A stretch of 59,915 nucleotides of DNA from an uncultured Clostridia bacterium (GCA_944368065.1 CALVWV010000022.1:1-59915), one strand, 5' to 3'; positions 48,638-57,393 are shown, counted from the first letter of the stretch. Numbers and translations are program-made. The notes: generated by a model from the letters alone, not told the origin.

Positions 48638-51600
48638 ATGAAAAAGACAAAGAAACTGGGAATTATCATAATATCGGTCGCAATCGCCGTTATAATTGTA
48701 TTTACTTTCTTTCTGAACTACCTCGCGCTCAACAAGTTCGACAACATATTCGAACAGTTCTTCAAAAAGACTGAAGACAGCCTTCAGGGCGACACAAAGG
48801 GCGCAGACACGCAGTACTACAAGAGCTCTTTCAATAGCTCAAAGGACCTCTACGAATACGAAGAGGACCTCGTCGCCGAAATGGCTATGGAGGGCGCAAC
48901 CCTCCTTGAAAACGACGGTGTACTTCCCCTCGAAAAGGGCACTACGCTCAGTCTTTTCAGCCACTCTTCCGTCGACCTCGTAAGCGGCGGTTCGGGCTCG
49001 GGTTCGGGCTCTTTCGAACTCACTGCAAACCTCAAGAAAGGTCTGGAGGCTGCGGGACTCAAGGTTAACGGCACTCTCTGGAATTTCTATGAAAAGGGCA
49101 ACGGTTCGGGCTATAAGCGCGGCGCGGGTTCCATAAACTACGGCGCTTCCCTCGACTGGAGCATAAACGAATGCCCCTTAAGCAAAATCACCGCTGAAAA
49201 AGGCCTTGCCGACACGTTTGACGGCACCGTGGCAATGTTCGTGCTCTCGCGCACGGGCGGCGAGGGCGCCGACCTTGCAAGGGACATGAAGGCTTACGGC
49301 GGAGAATCGGGGCAGCACTACCTCGAGCCCGACAAAACCGAACTTGAAATAATAGATTATCTCAATAAAAATTTCGACGATGTAATAATCCTCGTAAACG
49401 CAAACAACGTAATGGAACTCGGCTGGGTGGAAAATTACGAAAACATCTCTGCGGTAGTAAACTTCCCCGGCGCCGGCAGAACTGGCACTTACGGCCTCGG
49501 CTATATGCTCACGGGTCTTGATAAGGACGGAAAGGAAATTTCCGCTTCGGGTCACCTCGTGGACACCGTCGCTTACGACAGTTTCTCTTCCCCCGCGATG
49601 CAGAACATGGGCGACTACAGGTACGACGGCACCGATTATTACTACGTAAATTACGCCGAAGGCATTTACGTAGGTTACAAGTATTACGAAACGAGGTATG
49701 AGGACGCCGTCCTTTCGCAGGGCAACGCGGGCAGCTACAATTACAGCCAGACCGTTCAGTATCCCTTCGGCTACGGACTTTCTTATACAACCTTCGAATG
49801 GACGGATTTCAACGTGTCGGACGCGGATGAAAACGGCGATATAACTGTATCGCTCACCGTAACCAACAACGGCCCCCGCCGCGGCAAAGAGGTGGTGCAG
49901 GTATACGTGCAGTCGCCTTTCACCGATTACGATAAGAAAAACGGCGTGGAAAAGGCTTCCGTAACGCTCGCGGGATTCTTTAAAACAGATTACATAGACG
50001 TCGACGGACACGAGGACGTATCCTTTACAATAAATCTCAAAGATTTCACCTCGTACGACGCCAACAACGCAAAGACTTACATACTTGAAGACGGCACCTA
50101 TTATATAACCGCCGCTACTGACGCACACAAGGCGCTCAACAACATACTTGCCGCCCGCGGCGTATCTTCCGATAAGCTCACTTCAGCGGGCGGACTGGAC
50201 AAAGAAGAAAGCGCCGGCAATGCCGAATTCGTAGGCACTTACAGGCAGGCAACATTTGACGCGGACACCTATTCCGTGGGCGCGGACAACGAAAAAATAA
50301 CCAACAGGTTCGACTACGCTTCGCTTGACGATGCAAAGTACCTTTCCCGCACCGACTGGAGCGCAATGGATAACAACGCGCTGCGCTACGGCACGGCGTC
50401 GTCCGCTGACAGCGGCGCAGAAATAGGCGGCAAGCAGTGGTCGCACGCGATAACAAACGAACTCAAAGCGGCGCTCGATTCAAGGACTTCGCGCAATCCC
50501 GCCGAAGGCACCGTGCCCGAAACGTACAAGTTCGGTCAGGACGGCGAACTCGACCTTATAGATATGCGCGGACTCGCCTTCGACGACGAGGGCTGGAACG
50601 ACATATTGAGCCAGATAACGCTTGAAGAGCTTGCTCTCCTCGTTGACGAATGTGGTTATTGCTCGCCCGAAGTCAAGTCCATAAACAAGCCCAAGGTAAC
50701 CGACCTCGACGGCCCTGCGGGACTCAATCTCGTCGTAGGTCACGGCTCCGTGCCCATAGGCGACGGATACCTGTCCATGACGTGGCCGAGCGAATACATG
50801 CTGGCAAGCACGTGGAACGAAGACCTCGCGTTTAAAATGGGCGAGGGCATAGGCGAAGACGGACTTCACGGCGGCGTTCAGGGCTGGTACGGTCCCGCCG
50901 TCAACATTCACAGAACGCCTTTCGCAGGTCGTAACTTCGAATATTATTCCGAAGATTCCTACCTCAGCGGCATATTCGGCTACCAGGCTGTAAACGGCGC
51001 CGCAACGAAGGGAATGTACGCATTCCTCAAGCACTTTGCCCTCAACGACCAGGAAACGCACCGCGACCATCTCGGTCTCGTTACGTGGGCTGGCGAACAG
51101 GCAATACGCGAAATTTATCTCAAGCCCTTCGAACTTACCATAGAGGACAACACCGTCGAAATTATGTATAACGAGGCGGTGAAGAACGAAAACGGCGACA
51201 TAACCGGTTACGTTGAAAAAACTGCAACTGTCCCCGCGGCTACGGGCATAATGTCTTCCTTCAACCGCATAGGCCCCACGTGGGCGGGCGGCAACTATAA
51301 CCTCATAACCGAAGTTCTGCGCAACGAGTGGGGCTTCAACGGGTTTGTGCTCACCGACTACGAAGTTGCAAGCTACATGTTCACCGACCAGTGCCTTGCG
51401 GCGGGCGGCGACGCCAAGCTCAAGACGGTAGGTCTTGAAGGCAACATGCTCTTCGGCTACTCGCTCGAAGGCAACGAAGAGGACCAGGGCTACGCGCGCG
51501 AAGCTGCGCACCGCATTCTCTATACTGTAGTTCACTCCTCGGGCATGAACGGATTCGTTCACGGCGTAAGGTACATCAACGGCTTTGCATACTATAAGAT

Positions 51601-51706
51601 AATACTTATCGTATGGGATGTGCTTGCGGCTGCAGGCGTGGGCGTGCTCGTATACTTCCTCGTAAAAAAGATAAGGCGCAACCTTGCGGCAAAAGAGGAA
51701 AAATAA
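48638..51706 (+). CDS. GH3 beta-glucosidase, permuted domains, anchored at both ends
   Basis: 1,022 residues. N-terminal membrane helix (about 8-28); then the alpha/beta sandwich domain first (VAEMAMEGATLLENDGVLPL near 85; acid/base region SRTGGEGADLARD near 205; the fibronectin-III-like part around YPFGYGLSYTTFEW 375-480), and only then the TIM barrel (DGPAGLN near 690, KHFALNDQETHRDH near 805, nucleophile Asp in GFVLTDYEV near 906). This is the reverse of the usual order. A second membrane helix lies near 985-1005 with a basic tail. It would hydrolyse beta-glucooligosaccharides made by the GH16 enzymes, at the outer face of the membrane. GGGA precedes the ATG. Confidence 0.9.
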   Translation: MKKTKKLGIIIISVAIAVIIVFTFFLNYLALNKFDNIFEQFFKKTEDSLQGDTKGADTQYYKSSFNSSKDLYEYEEDLVAEMAMEGATLLENDGVLPLEKGTTLSLFSHSSVDLVSGGSGSGSGSFELTANLKKGLEAAGLKVNGTLWNFYEKGNGSGYKRGAGSINYGASLDWSINECPLSKITAEKGLADTFDGTVAMFVLSRTGGEGADLARDMKAYGGESGQHYLEPDKTELEIIDYLNKNFDDVIILVNANNVMELGWVENYENISAVVNFPGAGRTGTYGLGYMLTGLDKDGKEISASGHLVDTVAYDSFSSPAMQNMGDYRYDGTDYYYVNYAEGIYVGYKYYETRYEDAVLSQGNAGSYNYSQTVQYPFGYGLSYTTFEWTDFNVSDADENGDITVSLTVTNNGPRRGKEVVQVYVQSPFTDYDKKNGVEKASVTLAGFFKTDYIDVDGHEDVSFTINLKDFTSYDANNAKTYILEDGTYYITAATDAHKALNNILAARGVSSDKLTSAGGLDKEESAGNAEFVGTYRQATFDADTYSVGADNEKITNRFDYASLDDAKYLSRTDWSAMDNNALRYGTASSADSGAEIGGKQWSHAITNELKAALDSRTSRNPAEGTVPETYKFGQDGELDLIDMRGLAFDDEGWNDILSQITLEELALLVDECGYCSPEVKSINKPKVTDLDGPAGLNLVVGHGSVPIGDGYLSMTWPSEYMLASTWNEDLAFKMGEGIGEDGLHGGVQGWYGPAVNIHRTPFAGRNFEYYSEDSYLSGIFGYQAVNGAATKGMYAFLKHFALNDQETHRDHLGLVTWAGEQAIREIYLKPFELTIEDNTVEIMYNEAVKNENGDITGYVEKTATVPAATGIMSSFNRIGPTWAGGNYNLITEVLRNEWGFNGFVLTDYEVASYMFTDQCLAAGGDAKLKTVGLEGNMLFGYSLEGNEEDQGYAREAAHRILYTVVHSSGMNGFVHGVRYINGFAYYKIILIVWDVLAAAGVGVLVYFLVKKIRRNLAAKEEK

Positions 51707-51760
51707 TAATTGACTGAGGCATATTGCCGCACCAATCAAACAAAACCAATTAAAGTAAAA

Positions 51761-51800
51761 GCCGCCCCGCGGATTTATCCGCGGGGCGGCTGTTTTGTTT
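51761..51800 (+). terminator. Terminator of the glucanase operon
   Basis: A 13-bp perfect stem (51761-51773 with 51778-51790) followed by TGTTTTGTTTTC. It lies between convergent genes and serves the minus-strand permease as well. Confidence 0.85.
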
Positions 51801-51806
51801 TCATCG

Positions 51807-52934
51807 TCACATAATCCATTCAATAATAAAGAACAGTCCTATCAGCACGGCGAGGAAAGCTATGTTAAAAATGGTGAATGCAAGAAGATACTTAGGTCTT
51901 CTTTCGGGGTAATCTTTGGCGATTGCCTTGTAGGATATAAGGCTTGCCATGGAAGCTATCAGCGTGCCCAGACCGCCTATGTTGCAGCCTATTATAAGCG
52001 CGCGCCAGTTTTCGGAAAAGCCCGAAAGCAGAAGCGCGGCGGGCACGTTGCTTATCACCTGACTTGCAAGCACGGCTACAAGCGTCTCGTTTCCGCTTAT
52101 GACCGAGTTTATGAAATTGCGGAAACTTTCAATGTTTCCCATATTGCCTATAAATATGAACAGCGCTATGAACGTCACGAGCAGCGAGTAGTCTACTTTT
52201 GCAAGCGCTTTGCGGTCGGCAAACAGCAGAAACACAAAAATCACTGCGGCGATAATCAGCGCGGGCAGAACGTCGGACAGGCAGAGTATGCATATTGCAA
52301 ACCCGACGGCGGGCCAGACGAGGCGGAATGGTCTGCCGAGCTGACTCTTTTCTGCAAGGTGCTCGACTGGCACCGATTTGAAGCACATTATTACTACAAA
52401 CAGCATTACTGCCGAAGCTATAGTGTAGGGCAGCATAGTAAGCACCAGCCCGCCGAAGCCTATGTCGCTCGAGTTGTAAAGGTAAAGGTTCTGCGGGTTG
52501 CCCATGGGGGTGAGCATGCTGCCGAGGTTTGCCGCCAGCGTCTGAAGAATGACTAAGGGCACAACAAGCCTTTCCTGTCCCGAAGCTTTCAGAACGGTAA
52601 TTCCGAACGGCACGAAGGTTATGAGCGAAACGTCGTTGGTAACCAGCATGCTGAGGAAAAAGGGCAGAAACACGAGCACCAGCATAAGCTTTTTCGTGGT
52701 GTCGGCCTTCTTTAAAAGCTTTTCGGCGAGGAAGGAAAAGAGCCCCGCGCCCTGAAAACCCTTCATTACCGCCATCAGCGAAAACAAGAGGGCGAGGGTG
52801 TCCCAGTCTATATAATCTATATATGCGGCGCTGGGCGGCACGAAAAAGACTGAAATTATGGCAATCAGTACTGCCACGCACAGCACGGCTTCTTTTTTGA
52901 CAAAGCGCCCCACGGCGCATGCAAACTTTTTCAT
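51807..52934 (-). CDS. ArsB/NhaD (ion transporter superfamily) permease
   Basis: 375 residues from ATG 52934, about ten membrane helices. Two related half-repeats with the conserved Asn-rich re-entrant hairpins: LVTNDVSLITFVPFG near 105 and LASQVISNVPAALLLSG near 290, plus NLGSMLTPMGNPQNL. This is the pattern of SLC13/ArsB/NhaD-type anion or Na+/H+ transporters; the substrate is not evident. The start has no ribosome site and the -10 box ends 10 bases before it, so the mRNA is predicted to begin about 4 bases upstream of the ATG. Single gene. Confidence 0.85.
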   Translation of the reverse strand: MKKFACAVGRFVKKEAVLCVAVLIAIISVFFVPPSAAYIDYIDWDTLALLFSLMAVMKGFQGAGLFSFLAEKLLKKADTTKKLMLVLVFLPFFLSMLVTNDVSLITFVPFGITVLKASGQERLVVPLVILQTLAANLGSMLTPMGNPQNLYLYNSSDIGFGGLVLTMLPYTIASAVMLFVVIMCFKSVPVEHLAEKSQLGRPFRLVWPAVGFAICILCLSDVLPALIIAAVIFVFLLFADRKALAKVDYSLLVTFIALFIFIGNMGNIESFRNFINSVISGNETLVAVLASQVISNVPAALLLSGFSENWRALIIGCNIGGLGTLIASMASLISYKAIAKDYPERRPKYLLAFTIFNIAFLAVLIGLFFIIEWIM

Positions 52935-52944
52935 AACGCACGTG

Positions 52945-52973
52945 ATTATATCACCGCGCAAAAAAAATTACAA
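52945..52973 (-). promoter_or_regulatory. Permease promoter, predicted leaderless start
   Basis: On the minus strand TTGTAA (52968-52973), 17 bases, TATAAT (52945-52950); ATG at 52934. Confidence 0.65.
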
Positions 52974-53004
52974 CAGATTTTTTTATCTGTACAGCAAAAA
53001 ACAG

Positions 53005-53033
53005 TTGACAAACTTTTTATAAAACAATATAAT
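53005..53033 (+). promoter_or_regulatory. rplJL operon promoter
   Basis: Perfect consensus TTGACA (53005-53010), 17 bases, TATAAT (53028-53033). Confidence 0.9.
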
Positions 53034-53049
53034 TAGCTGGTAAAAACAA

Positions 53050-53178
53050 AGATGCCGCAGACAGCAGGCGCCGCAAACACGGCTTAATCCCCTGCCGAGG
53101 TGTTAAGGTTTGAAAAAAGATTACACAAAGTTCATTCTTTTTTTGATGTCCTTATGCCGTGCGGCGTAAGGGCTTTTT
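53050..53178 (+). ncRNA. L10 leader (ribosomal protein leader RNA)
   Basis: The leader of rplJ shows the L10-leader pattern known in Bacillota: AGACAGCAGGCGCC, GGCTTAATCCCCTGCCGAGGT, and a terminator-like hairpin CCTTATGCCG-TG-CGGCGTAAGG (53150-53171) with a GCTTTTTAA tail. In this class L10(L12)4 binds the leader to stop its own synthesis, here most likely by termination at the last hairpin. Confidence 0.88.
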
Positions 53179-53202
53179 AAATTCTTAAAGGAGGTACACA
53201 GT

Positions 53203-53724
53203 TTGTCAGCTAATTTCGAAGCCAAGAAGCTGGTTGTCGAAGAGATAACCTCTAAAATCAAGGCGTCCAAATCAGTGGTTTTTGTTGACTACAACAAACT
53301 GACCGTTGCAGAAGTTTCTGAACTCAGGAACAAGTGCAGGGAAGCAGGTTGCGAATACAAAGTTTACAAGAACACTCTGGTAAGAAAGGCATTCAACGAG
53401 CTCGGTTATAACCAGTTCGACGAAGCTCTCAACGGCCCCACGGCTATAGCTTTCAGCGCGGACGAAGTAACCGCGGCAAAGCTCATGACCAAGGCTGCTA
53501 AAGACTACGACGGCAAAATCGTTTTGAAGTGCGCTTTCTCGGACAACGCTTATGTTGACAAGAAGGGTGTGGAAGCGCTCGCAACCATGCCTTCCAGGGA
53601 AGAGCTCGTTGCAAAAATGCTCGGCTCTATGCAGGCGCCTCTTTCCAATTTCGCAGGCGTGCTCACCAACCTTATGTCCGGTATCGTGCGCGTGCTCAAC
53701 GGAATTGCGGAAAGCAAGGCATAA
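53203..53724 (+). CDS. rplJ: 50S ribosomal protein L10
   Basis: 173 residues, starting at a TTG (53203) after AAAGGAGGT. Stalk base protein that carries L7/L12 dimers. N-terminal rRNA-binding part (KKLVVEEITSKIKASKSVVFVDYNKLTVAEVSELR family pattern, read in order here), the NTLVRKAF motif near 63, and a C-terminal helix for L12 binding. Preceded by its autoregulatory leader and followed by rplL, the standard order. Confidence 0.97.
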   Translation: MSANFEAKKLVVEEITSKIKASKSVVFVDYNKLTVAEVSELRNKCREAGCEYKVYKNTLVRKAFNELGYNQFDEALNGPTAIAFSADEVTAAKLMTKAAKDYDGKIVLKCAFSDNAYVDKKGVEALATMPSREELVAKMLGSMQAPLSNFAGVLTNLMSGIVRVLNGIAESKA

Positions 53725-53836
53725 CATCCGCTTCGGCGGGAAATGCGGCGTCCCGCGCCGCTTAAAATGCGGGTAAGGCGCGTCCCTGCCTGAACGGGGC
53801 AAATTAAAAACCATTAAAAATCGGAGGAACATTAAA

Positions 53837-54217
53837 ATGGCAGATATCAATAAGTTTATAGATGAAATCAGCAACATGACCGTTCTTGAGCTCAACGAGC
53901 TCGTAAAGGCCCTTGAGGAGAAGTTCGGCGTATCCGCAGCAGCTCCCGTAGCAGTAGCAGCAGCTCCCGCAGCTGGCGCAGCCGCAGCAGCTCCCGCAGC
54001 TGAAGAAAAGACCGAATTCAACGTAGTTCTTAAGGACGTTGGCGCTAAGAAGATCGACGTTATCAAGGTTGTACGCGGCTTCACCGGTCTCGGCCTTGTA
54101 GAAGCTAAGGCTGCAGTTGAAAAGGGCGGCGTGCTTAAGGAAAACGTTGCTAAGGAAGAAGCTGAGAAGATCGTTGCAGAGCTCAAGGCTGCCGGCGCAA
54201 CCGCTGCTATGGAATAA
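53837..54217 (+). CDS. rplL: 50S ribosomal protein L7/L12
   Basis: 126 residues. N-terminal dimerisation domain (about 1-33), an Ala/Pro-rich hinge (about 36-56; its GCAGCT-rich codons make a low-complexity DNA stretch at 53934-54002), and the C-terminal factor-binding domain with [20 protein letters not shown] and [21 protein letters not shown] precedes the ATG. A terminator follows. Confidence 0.98.
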   Translation: MADINKFIDEISNMTVLELNELVKALEEKFGVSAAAPVAVAAAPAAGAAAAAPAAEEKTEFNVVLKDVGAKKIDVIKVVRGFTGLGLVEAKAAVEKGGVLKENVAKEEAEKIVAELKAAGATAAME

Positions 54218-54244
54218 TTTAAGAATTAAAAAAAGCTTTGAAAG

Positions 54245-54275
54245 GCGGGCGGATTTTTTCCGTCCGCTTTTTTTT
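54245..54275 (+). terminator. rplJL terminator
   Basis: GCGGGCGGA (54245-54253) with TCCGTCCGC (54259-54267), one G-T pair, followed by eight T. Confidence 0.9.
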
Positions 54276-54433
54276 GCCGAAAGGCGGGAACGGCAGAAAA
54301 AAGCGGACGCAATTTTTAAGTTTTTTTACCTTCATAAAAGTCCTTAAAAACTGCGGCCTGGCATAAAAAGCGGCAAAGTAAGTTATTTTAAATGTCAAAG
54401 CGGTGAAATTTAGCCGCCCGCGCTGTAAATCGC

Positions 54434-54462
54434 TTGACTGCCCCGCTAAAATTAAGTAAAAT
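54434..54462 (+). promoter_or_regulatory. Promoter of the cyclophilin-like lipoprotein
   Basis: TTGACT (54434-54439), 17 bases, TAAAAT (54457-54462). A 9-bp hairpin AAAAGGTAA/TTACCTTTT (54489-54507) lies just before the ribosome site. The rest of the 54218-54519 gap holds only the rplL terminator. Confidence 0.75.
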
Positions 54463-54519
54463 ACAATAGTATCAGCAAAAAATTATCAAAAAGGTAAATT
54501 ACCTTTTAAGGCGGCAGAT

Positions 54520-55470
54520 ATGTCATTCAGAAGGTTAAAACGCGCCATGCTCGGCGTTGCCGTTGCTGCGGCAATCGGCGCATCGGCGGCGCTTGCGGGA
54601 TGCACTATTGAAACAAATCACCCCCGCGCGCAAATCACAATAGAATTCAACGGCACGGAGTACGTTCTCGAGTACACGATGTACAGGAACATGTACCCTC
54701 AGACGGTGCGCCACTTCATAGAGCTTGCCGAAGCCGGCTACTACGACGGCACCATAATTCACGATTATCAGTCCAACGACTGGTACGGCGGCGCATACAA
54801 ATACAACGCTGACGCCTATGCCGAAGCTTACGACAGCCTCGCAATGGACGATTACCTCAGCGACCCCGCCAACTTCCTCGAGGACGACTATATTTCCCTG
54901 TTCAAGGCAGGCAGCCTCACCCCTTCTGTATTCAGGGACGGCGGCTATACCCAGGATAACGACGGCAATATGCTTCCAGTGGAAGGCGACGCGATCCCCA
55001 CGCTGTACGGCGAATTTTCCAACAACGGTCACACGGTGGAAAACGGTCAGCGCGGCTCTGAATACGGCGCGCTCAAGATGTTCTATACCGTAGGCAGCGA
55101 CGACGACAACGCCCGCACCCACGTGCTTGTAAACACCGCCGGCGGACAGGTTCTCACCCGCGAGTACTACTCCAACAGCGCAACCAGCCTGTTTGCCCTT
55201 CAGGTGGGCAGCTCTTCCTCGCTTTCCACGTCGAGCTATGCAACTTTTGCATATCTTTCGGATGACAATTCCGAGGCCGTTCTCGACGATTTGCGCGACG
55301 ATATAGATAATTATATCGACGACGAGCTCAGCTCCGAAAGCGACTTCACCACAAAGGTGGAGACGGAAGTGGACAGGGACGACTCTCTTCTTGTCGGACC
55401 CGTTCAGGTCGAATATTCCGTTACGGAATCTGCGATAGTAATCAAATCTGTCGTAATAACAAGGTATTGA
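54520..55470 (+). CDS. Cyclophilin-like (peptidyl-prolyl isomerase fold) lipoprotein, probably inactive
   Basis: 316 residues. Lipobox ALAGC (Cys 28). The cyclophilin pattern is visible: strand ITIEFNGTEYVLE, TVRHFIELAEAGYYDGTIIH near 62-81, and after a long insertion (about 90-165) LYGEFSNNGHT, ALKMFYTVGSD and a Thr-rich segment. The catalytic Arg that follows FH in active enzymes is Asp here (HDYQ, residue 82), and the QGG element is changed to YGG. A Ser/Asp-rich C-terminal part is extra. An extracytoplasmic folding factor or binding protein; isomerase activity is doubtful. Confidence 0.8.
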   Translation: MSFRRLKRAMLGVAVAAAIGASAALAGCTIETNHPRAQITIEFNGTEYVLEYTMYRNMYPQTVRHFIELAEAGYYDGTIIHDYQSNDWYGGAYKYNADAYAEAYDSLAMDDYLSDPANFLEDDYISLFKAGSLTPSVFRDGGYTQDNDGNMLPVEGDAIPTLYGEFSNNGHTVENGQRGSEYGALKMFYTVGSDDDNARTHVLVNTAGGQVLTREYYSNSATSLFALQVGSSSSLSTSSYATFAYLSDDNSEAVLDDLRDDIDNYIDDELSSESDFTTKVETEVDRDDSLLVGPVQVEYSVTESAIVIKSVVITRY

Positions 55471-55485
55471 TTGAAAAATAAATTG

Positions 55486-55513
55486 CGGACGGCTTCTGCC
55501 GTCCGTTTTTTTT
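55486..55513 (+). terminator. Terminator of the cyclophilin-like gene
   Basis: CGGACGGC (55486-55493) with GCCGTCCG (55498-55505) followed by eight T. Confidence 0.9.
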
Positions 55514-55520
55514 ATAAATG

Positions 55521-55555
55521 AGCTGCGCCGCCCGGAACTTTCGGGCGGCGCAGCT
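55521..55555 (-). terminator. Terminator of the 55558-56496 gene
   Basis: A 14-bp stem (55521-55534 with 55542-55555); on the minus strand followed by CATTTATAAAAAAAA. Starts three bases after the stop. Confidence 0.75.
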
Positions 55556-55557
55556 TT

Positions 55558-56496
55558 TCATTCTTCGTCCGCGGGAAAGATGTTGGCAATTTTTCCGTCC
55601 TGCATTTCTGCTTTAAAATACTTCACTTTAAAAAGTCTGCCGTTTTCCCTGTATAAAAGTCCCGCCGAGCGTTCGCCGTACAGTTCGAGCGCCCGCCCGC
55701 AAGGGGGCAGTACGGCGATAAAGTTGCCGAGGTAATCTTTTAGCGCGCCGGCGTGCTCTTTCAGCTCGTCGCACAGCCGCGCGGAGCAGTCCCCGCCGTA
55801 CAGAACGCTTTCAAAAAACGCAATGTGCTCTGCGCCCGCGCACGGCGGACGGCGCTCGGTTATTTTCTGGCTGTTCAAAACAAATTTCTCTCCGTCGAAG
55901 AGGTATTCTCTTTCGGCTACGGCGTCCGTGCAGCTTCTCAGGCAGACTTCTGCGTTAAGGCTTGCGCCCAAAGAGTATTTGTCCGCCTCGCCGCAGAACG
56001 CCTGCCTGCAGCCGCAAAACAGGGCGAGCATTCTTCCGCTTTTTACTGCGGCAAACTTTAATCCTCCGCATTCCTTCTCAGTTATTTCGGGTGAGCGGAA
56101 GGAGTCCGGCAGCGGAAAAATTGCGTAATCTGCTTTTCCGCAATCTGCGCCCTCGCAGGCGGCGTAAATTCCGCCCGCGCGGAAAACTGTGATTATCGTA
56201 CCGTCTGTATTCGCCTGGGCAAGCACTTGCAAACCGCACTTATCGGCGTATCCGTCTATGCGAATGAAGTGTTCGCCGCAGGAAGAGTATGTGTCGGCGA
56301 AGTCGTGCGGCCTTGCAAAAAAATTTTCGTCTATAAAAAAATTGAGCGGCTGACCGTTTTCGTACGGCACTATTTCGGCAAGCGCGCCGCGCGCGCCGTC
56401 TATATCCGCATATCGCTCGAAAGCGTCGATTGTTCCTGCATATTGCCCGTCTAATTTGAGCGCGGCGCGCTCTTCGGAAATAAAGTATACCCGCAT
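55558..56496 (-). CDS. Hypothetical protein, Cys-rich
   Basis: 312 residues, no family recognised. No signal peptide or membrane helix. It opens with a beta-rich part (MRVYFISEERAALKLDGQYAGTID) that resembles small carbohydrate-related or regulatory beta domains, and contains about a dozen cysteines, mostly single. Support: long ORF with host-like codon use, a TTGACA-type -35 at 56551-56556 (minus strand) with AT-rich sequence after it, AAGGCAG before the ATG, and a terminator directly behind. Function unknown. Confidence 0.75.
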   Translation of the reverse strand: MRVYFISEERAALKLDGQYAGTIDAFERYADIDGARGALAEIVPYENGQPLNFFIDENFFARPHDFADTYSSCGEHFIRIDGYADKCGLQVLAQANTDGTIITVFRAGGIYAACEGADCGKADYAIFPLPDSFRSPEITEKECGGLKFAAVKSGRMLALFCGCRQAFCGEADKYSLGASLNAEVCLRSCTDAVAEREYLFDGEKFVLNSQKITERRPPCAGAEHIAFFESVLYGGDCSARLCDELKEHAGALKDYLGNFIAVLPPCGRALELYGERSAGLLYRENGRLFKVKYFKAEMQDGKIANIFPADEE

Positions 56497-56671
56497 ATTT
56501 TAACTGCCTTGATTTATTTTTATATTTTAATGTATTGAAAGCGCAATTTATGTCAATACACAATGCGCAGACAACGCTTTCTCCGCGCAAAAGCAGCGCG
56601 GGAGGGAGACGTGCGCGCATGTGCGCGCCGTCCTGAAATAAACTTAAAAAAGCCTTGTGGCGGGAGGAAAT

Positions 56672-57262
56672 ATGAATAAAATAAACGGCTATACCGAAGA
56701 TGAAGCGCGCGCGTTCGTGCAGTATATATATGCCGGCAGGCGAGCGGGAAGAACGCTTTCTGCGCTGTTTGACGGCTACGCAAAAAAATCGGGCAGGGCA
56801 AAGGGCAGCGTGCGCAATTACTACTACGCGCTGCTGCGCAGCACGGACAACAAGGAGGTAAAAAAGCTTCTCAGGGGCACGGGGCTCAAAGCCGAACCCA
56901 TACGCGCGTTTTCAGATGAGGAGACGGACAAGCTTCTGCGCGCCATACTCGCCGAAAAAAGCAAGGGGGTATCCGTGCGCCGCGCCGTTCTGAACCTTGC
57001 CGGCGGCGACGACAAGCTTATGCTGCGCTACCAGAACAAGTACCGCAACGTGCTCACAAAACAGCCTGAGCGCATGCAGGAGCTTATGCGCGAATGCGGA
57101 ATAGATGAGGGCGCGCGCCGCCGCGTGGAAAAGGAAATAGACGGGCTTTACGACAGGCTCGCATCCTCATTGCGCGAGGAAAACGCCCGCCTTCAGGAAA
57201 CGGTCAGAAGGCTCACCGAAGAAAATTCCGTCTTGAGGCTCAGGGTAAAAAATTTACAGTAA
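56672..57262 (+). CDS. Hypothetical protein with helical N-terminus and C-terminal coiled coil
   Basis: 196 residues from ATG 56672 (GGGAGGA upstream). The first part (NKINGYTEDEARAFVQYIYAGRRAGRTLSALFDGYAKKSGRAKGSVRNYYY in parts) has the look of a Myb/HTH-like fold of the RsfA type with conserved GSVRNYYY; the last 40 residues (EENARLQETVRRLTEENSVLRLRV) are a leucine-zipper-like coiled coil. That combination suggests a DNA-binding regulator, as proposed for related sporulation proteins, but this is weak inference. Confidence 0.72.
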   Translation: MNKINGYTEDEARAFVQYIYAGRRAGRTLSALFDGYAKKSGRAKGSVRNYYYALLRSTDNKEVKKLLRGTGLKAEPIRAFSDEETDKLLRAILAEKSKGVSVRRAVLNLAGGDDKLMLRYQNKYRNVLTKQPERMQELMRECGIDEGARRRVEKEIDGLYDRLASSLREENARLQETVRRLTEENSVLRLRVKNLQ

Positions 57263-57393
57263 TATACAGTAATATTTTTACAGTTATAAAGGCGCGCCGC
57301 GTTCCGCATACTGTGTGTAAAGGGCATTGAACGGCATATATATGCGCATCTTTTGCATTATGCTTCATAGTTCTTCCCTTTGAAGGAGCGGTT

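Noticed and set aside
50480-51823. Long minus-strand open frame opposite the GH3 gene
   Set aside because: It covers the GH3 barrel on the other strand, has no family resemblance and crosses the terminator.
53934-54002. Low-complexity GCAGCT-rich stretch
   Set aside because: It is the normal Ala/Pro hinge of L7/L12.
57333-57350. Further copy of the 22-bp motif (GGCATATATATGCGC)
   Set aside because: Only the AT centre matches; the C-run that marks the family is missing.
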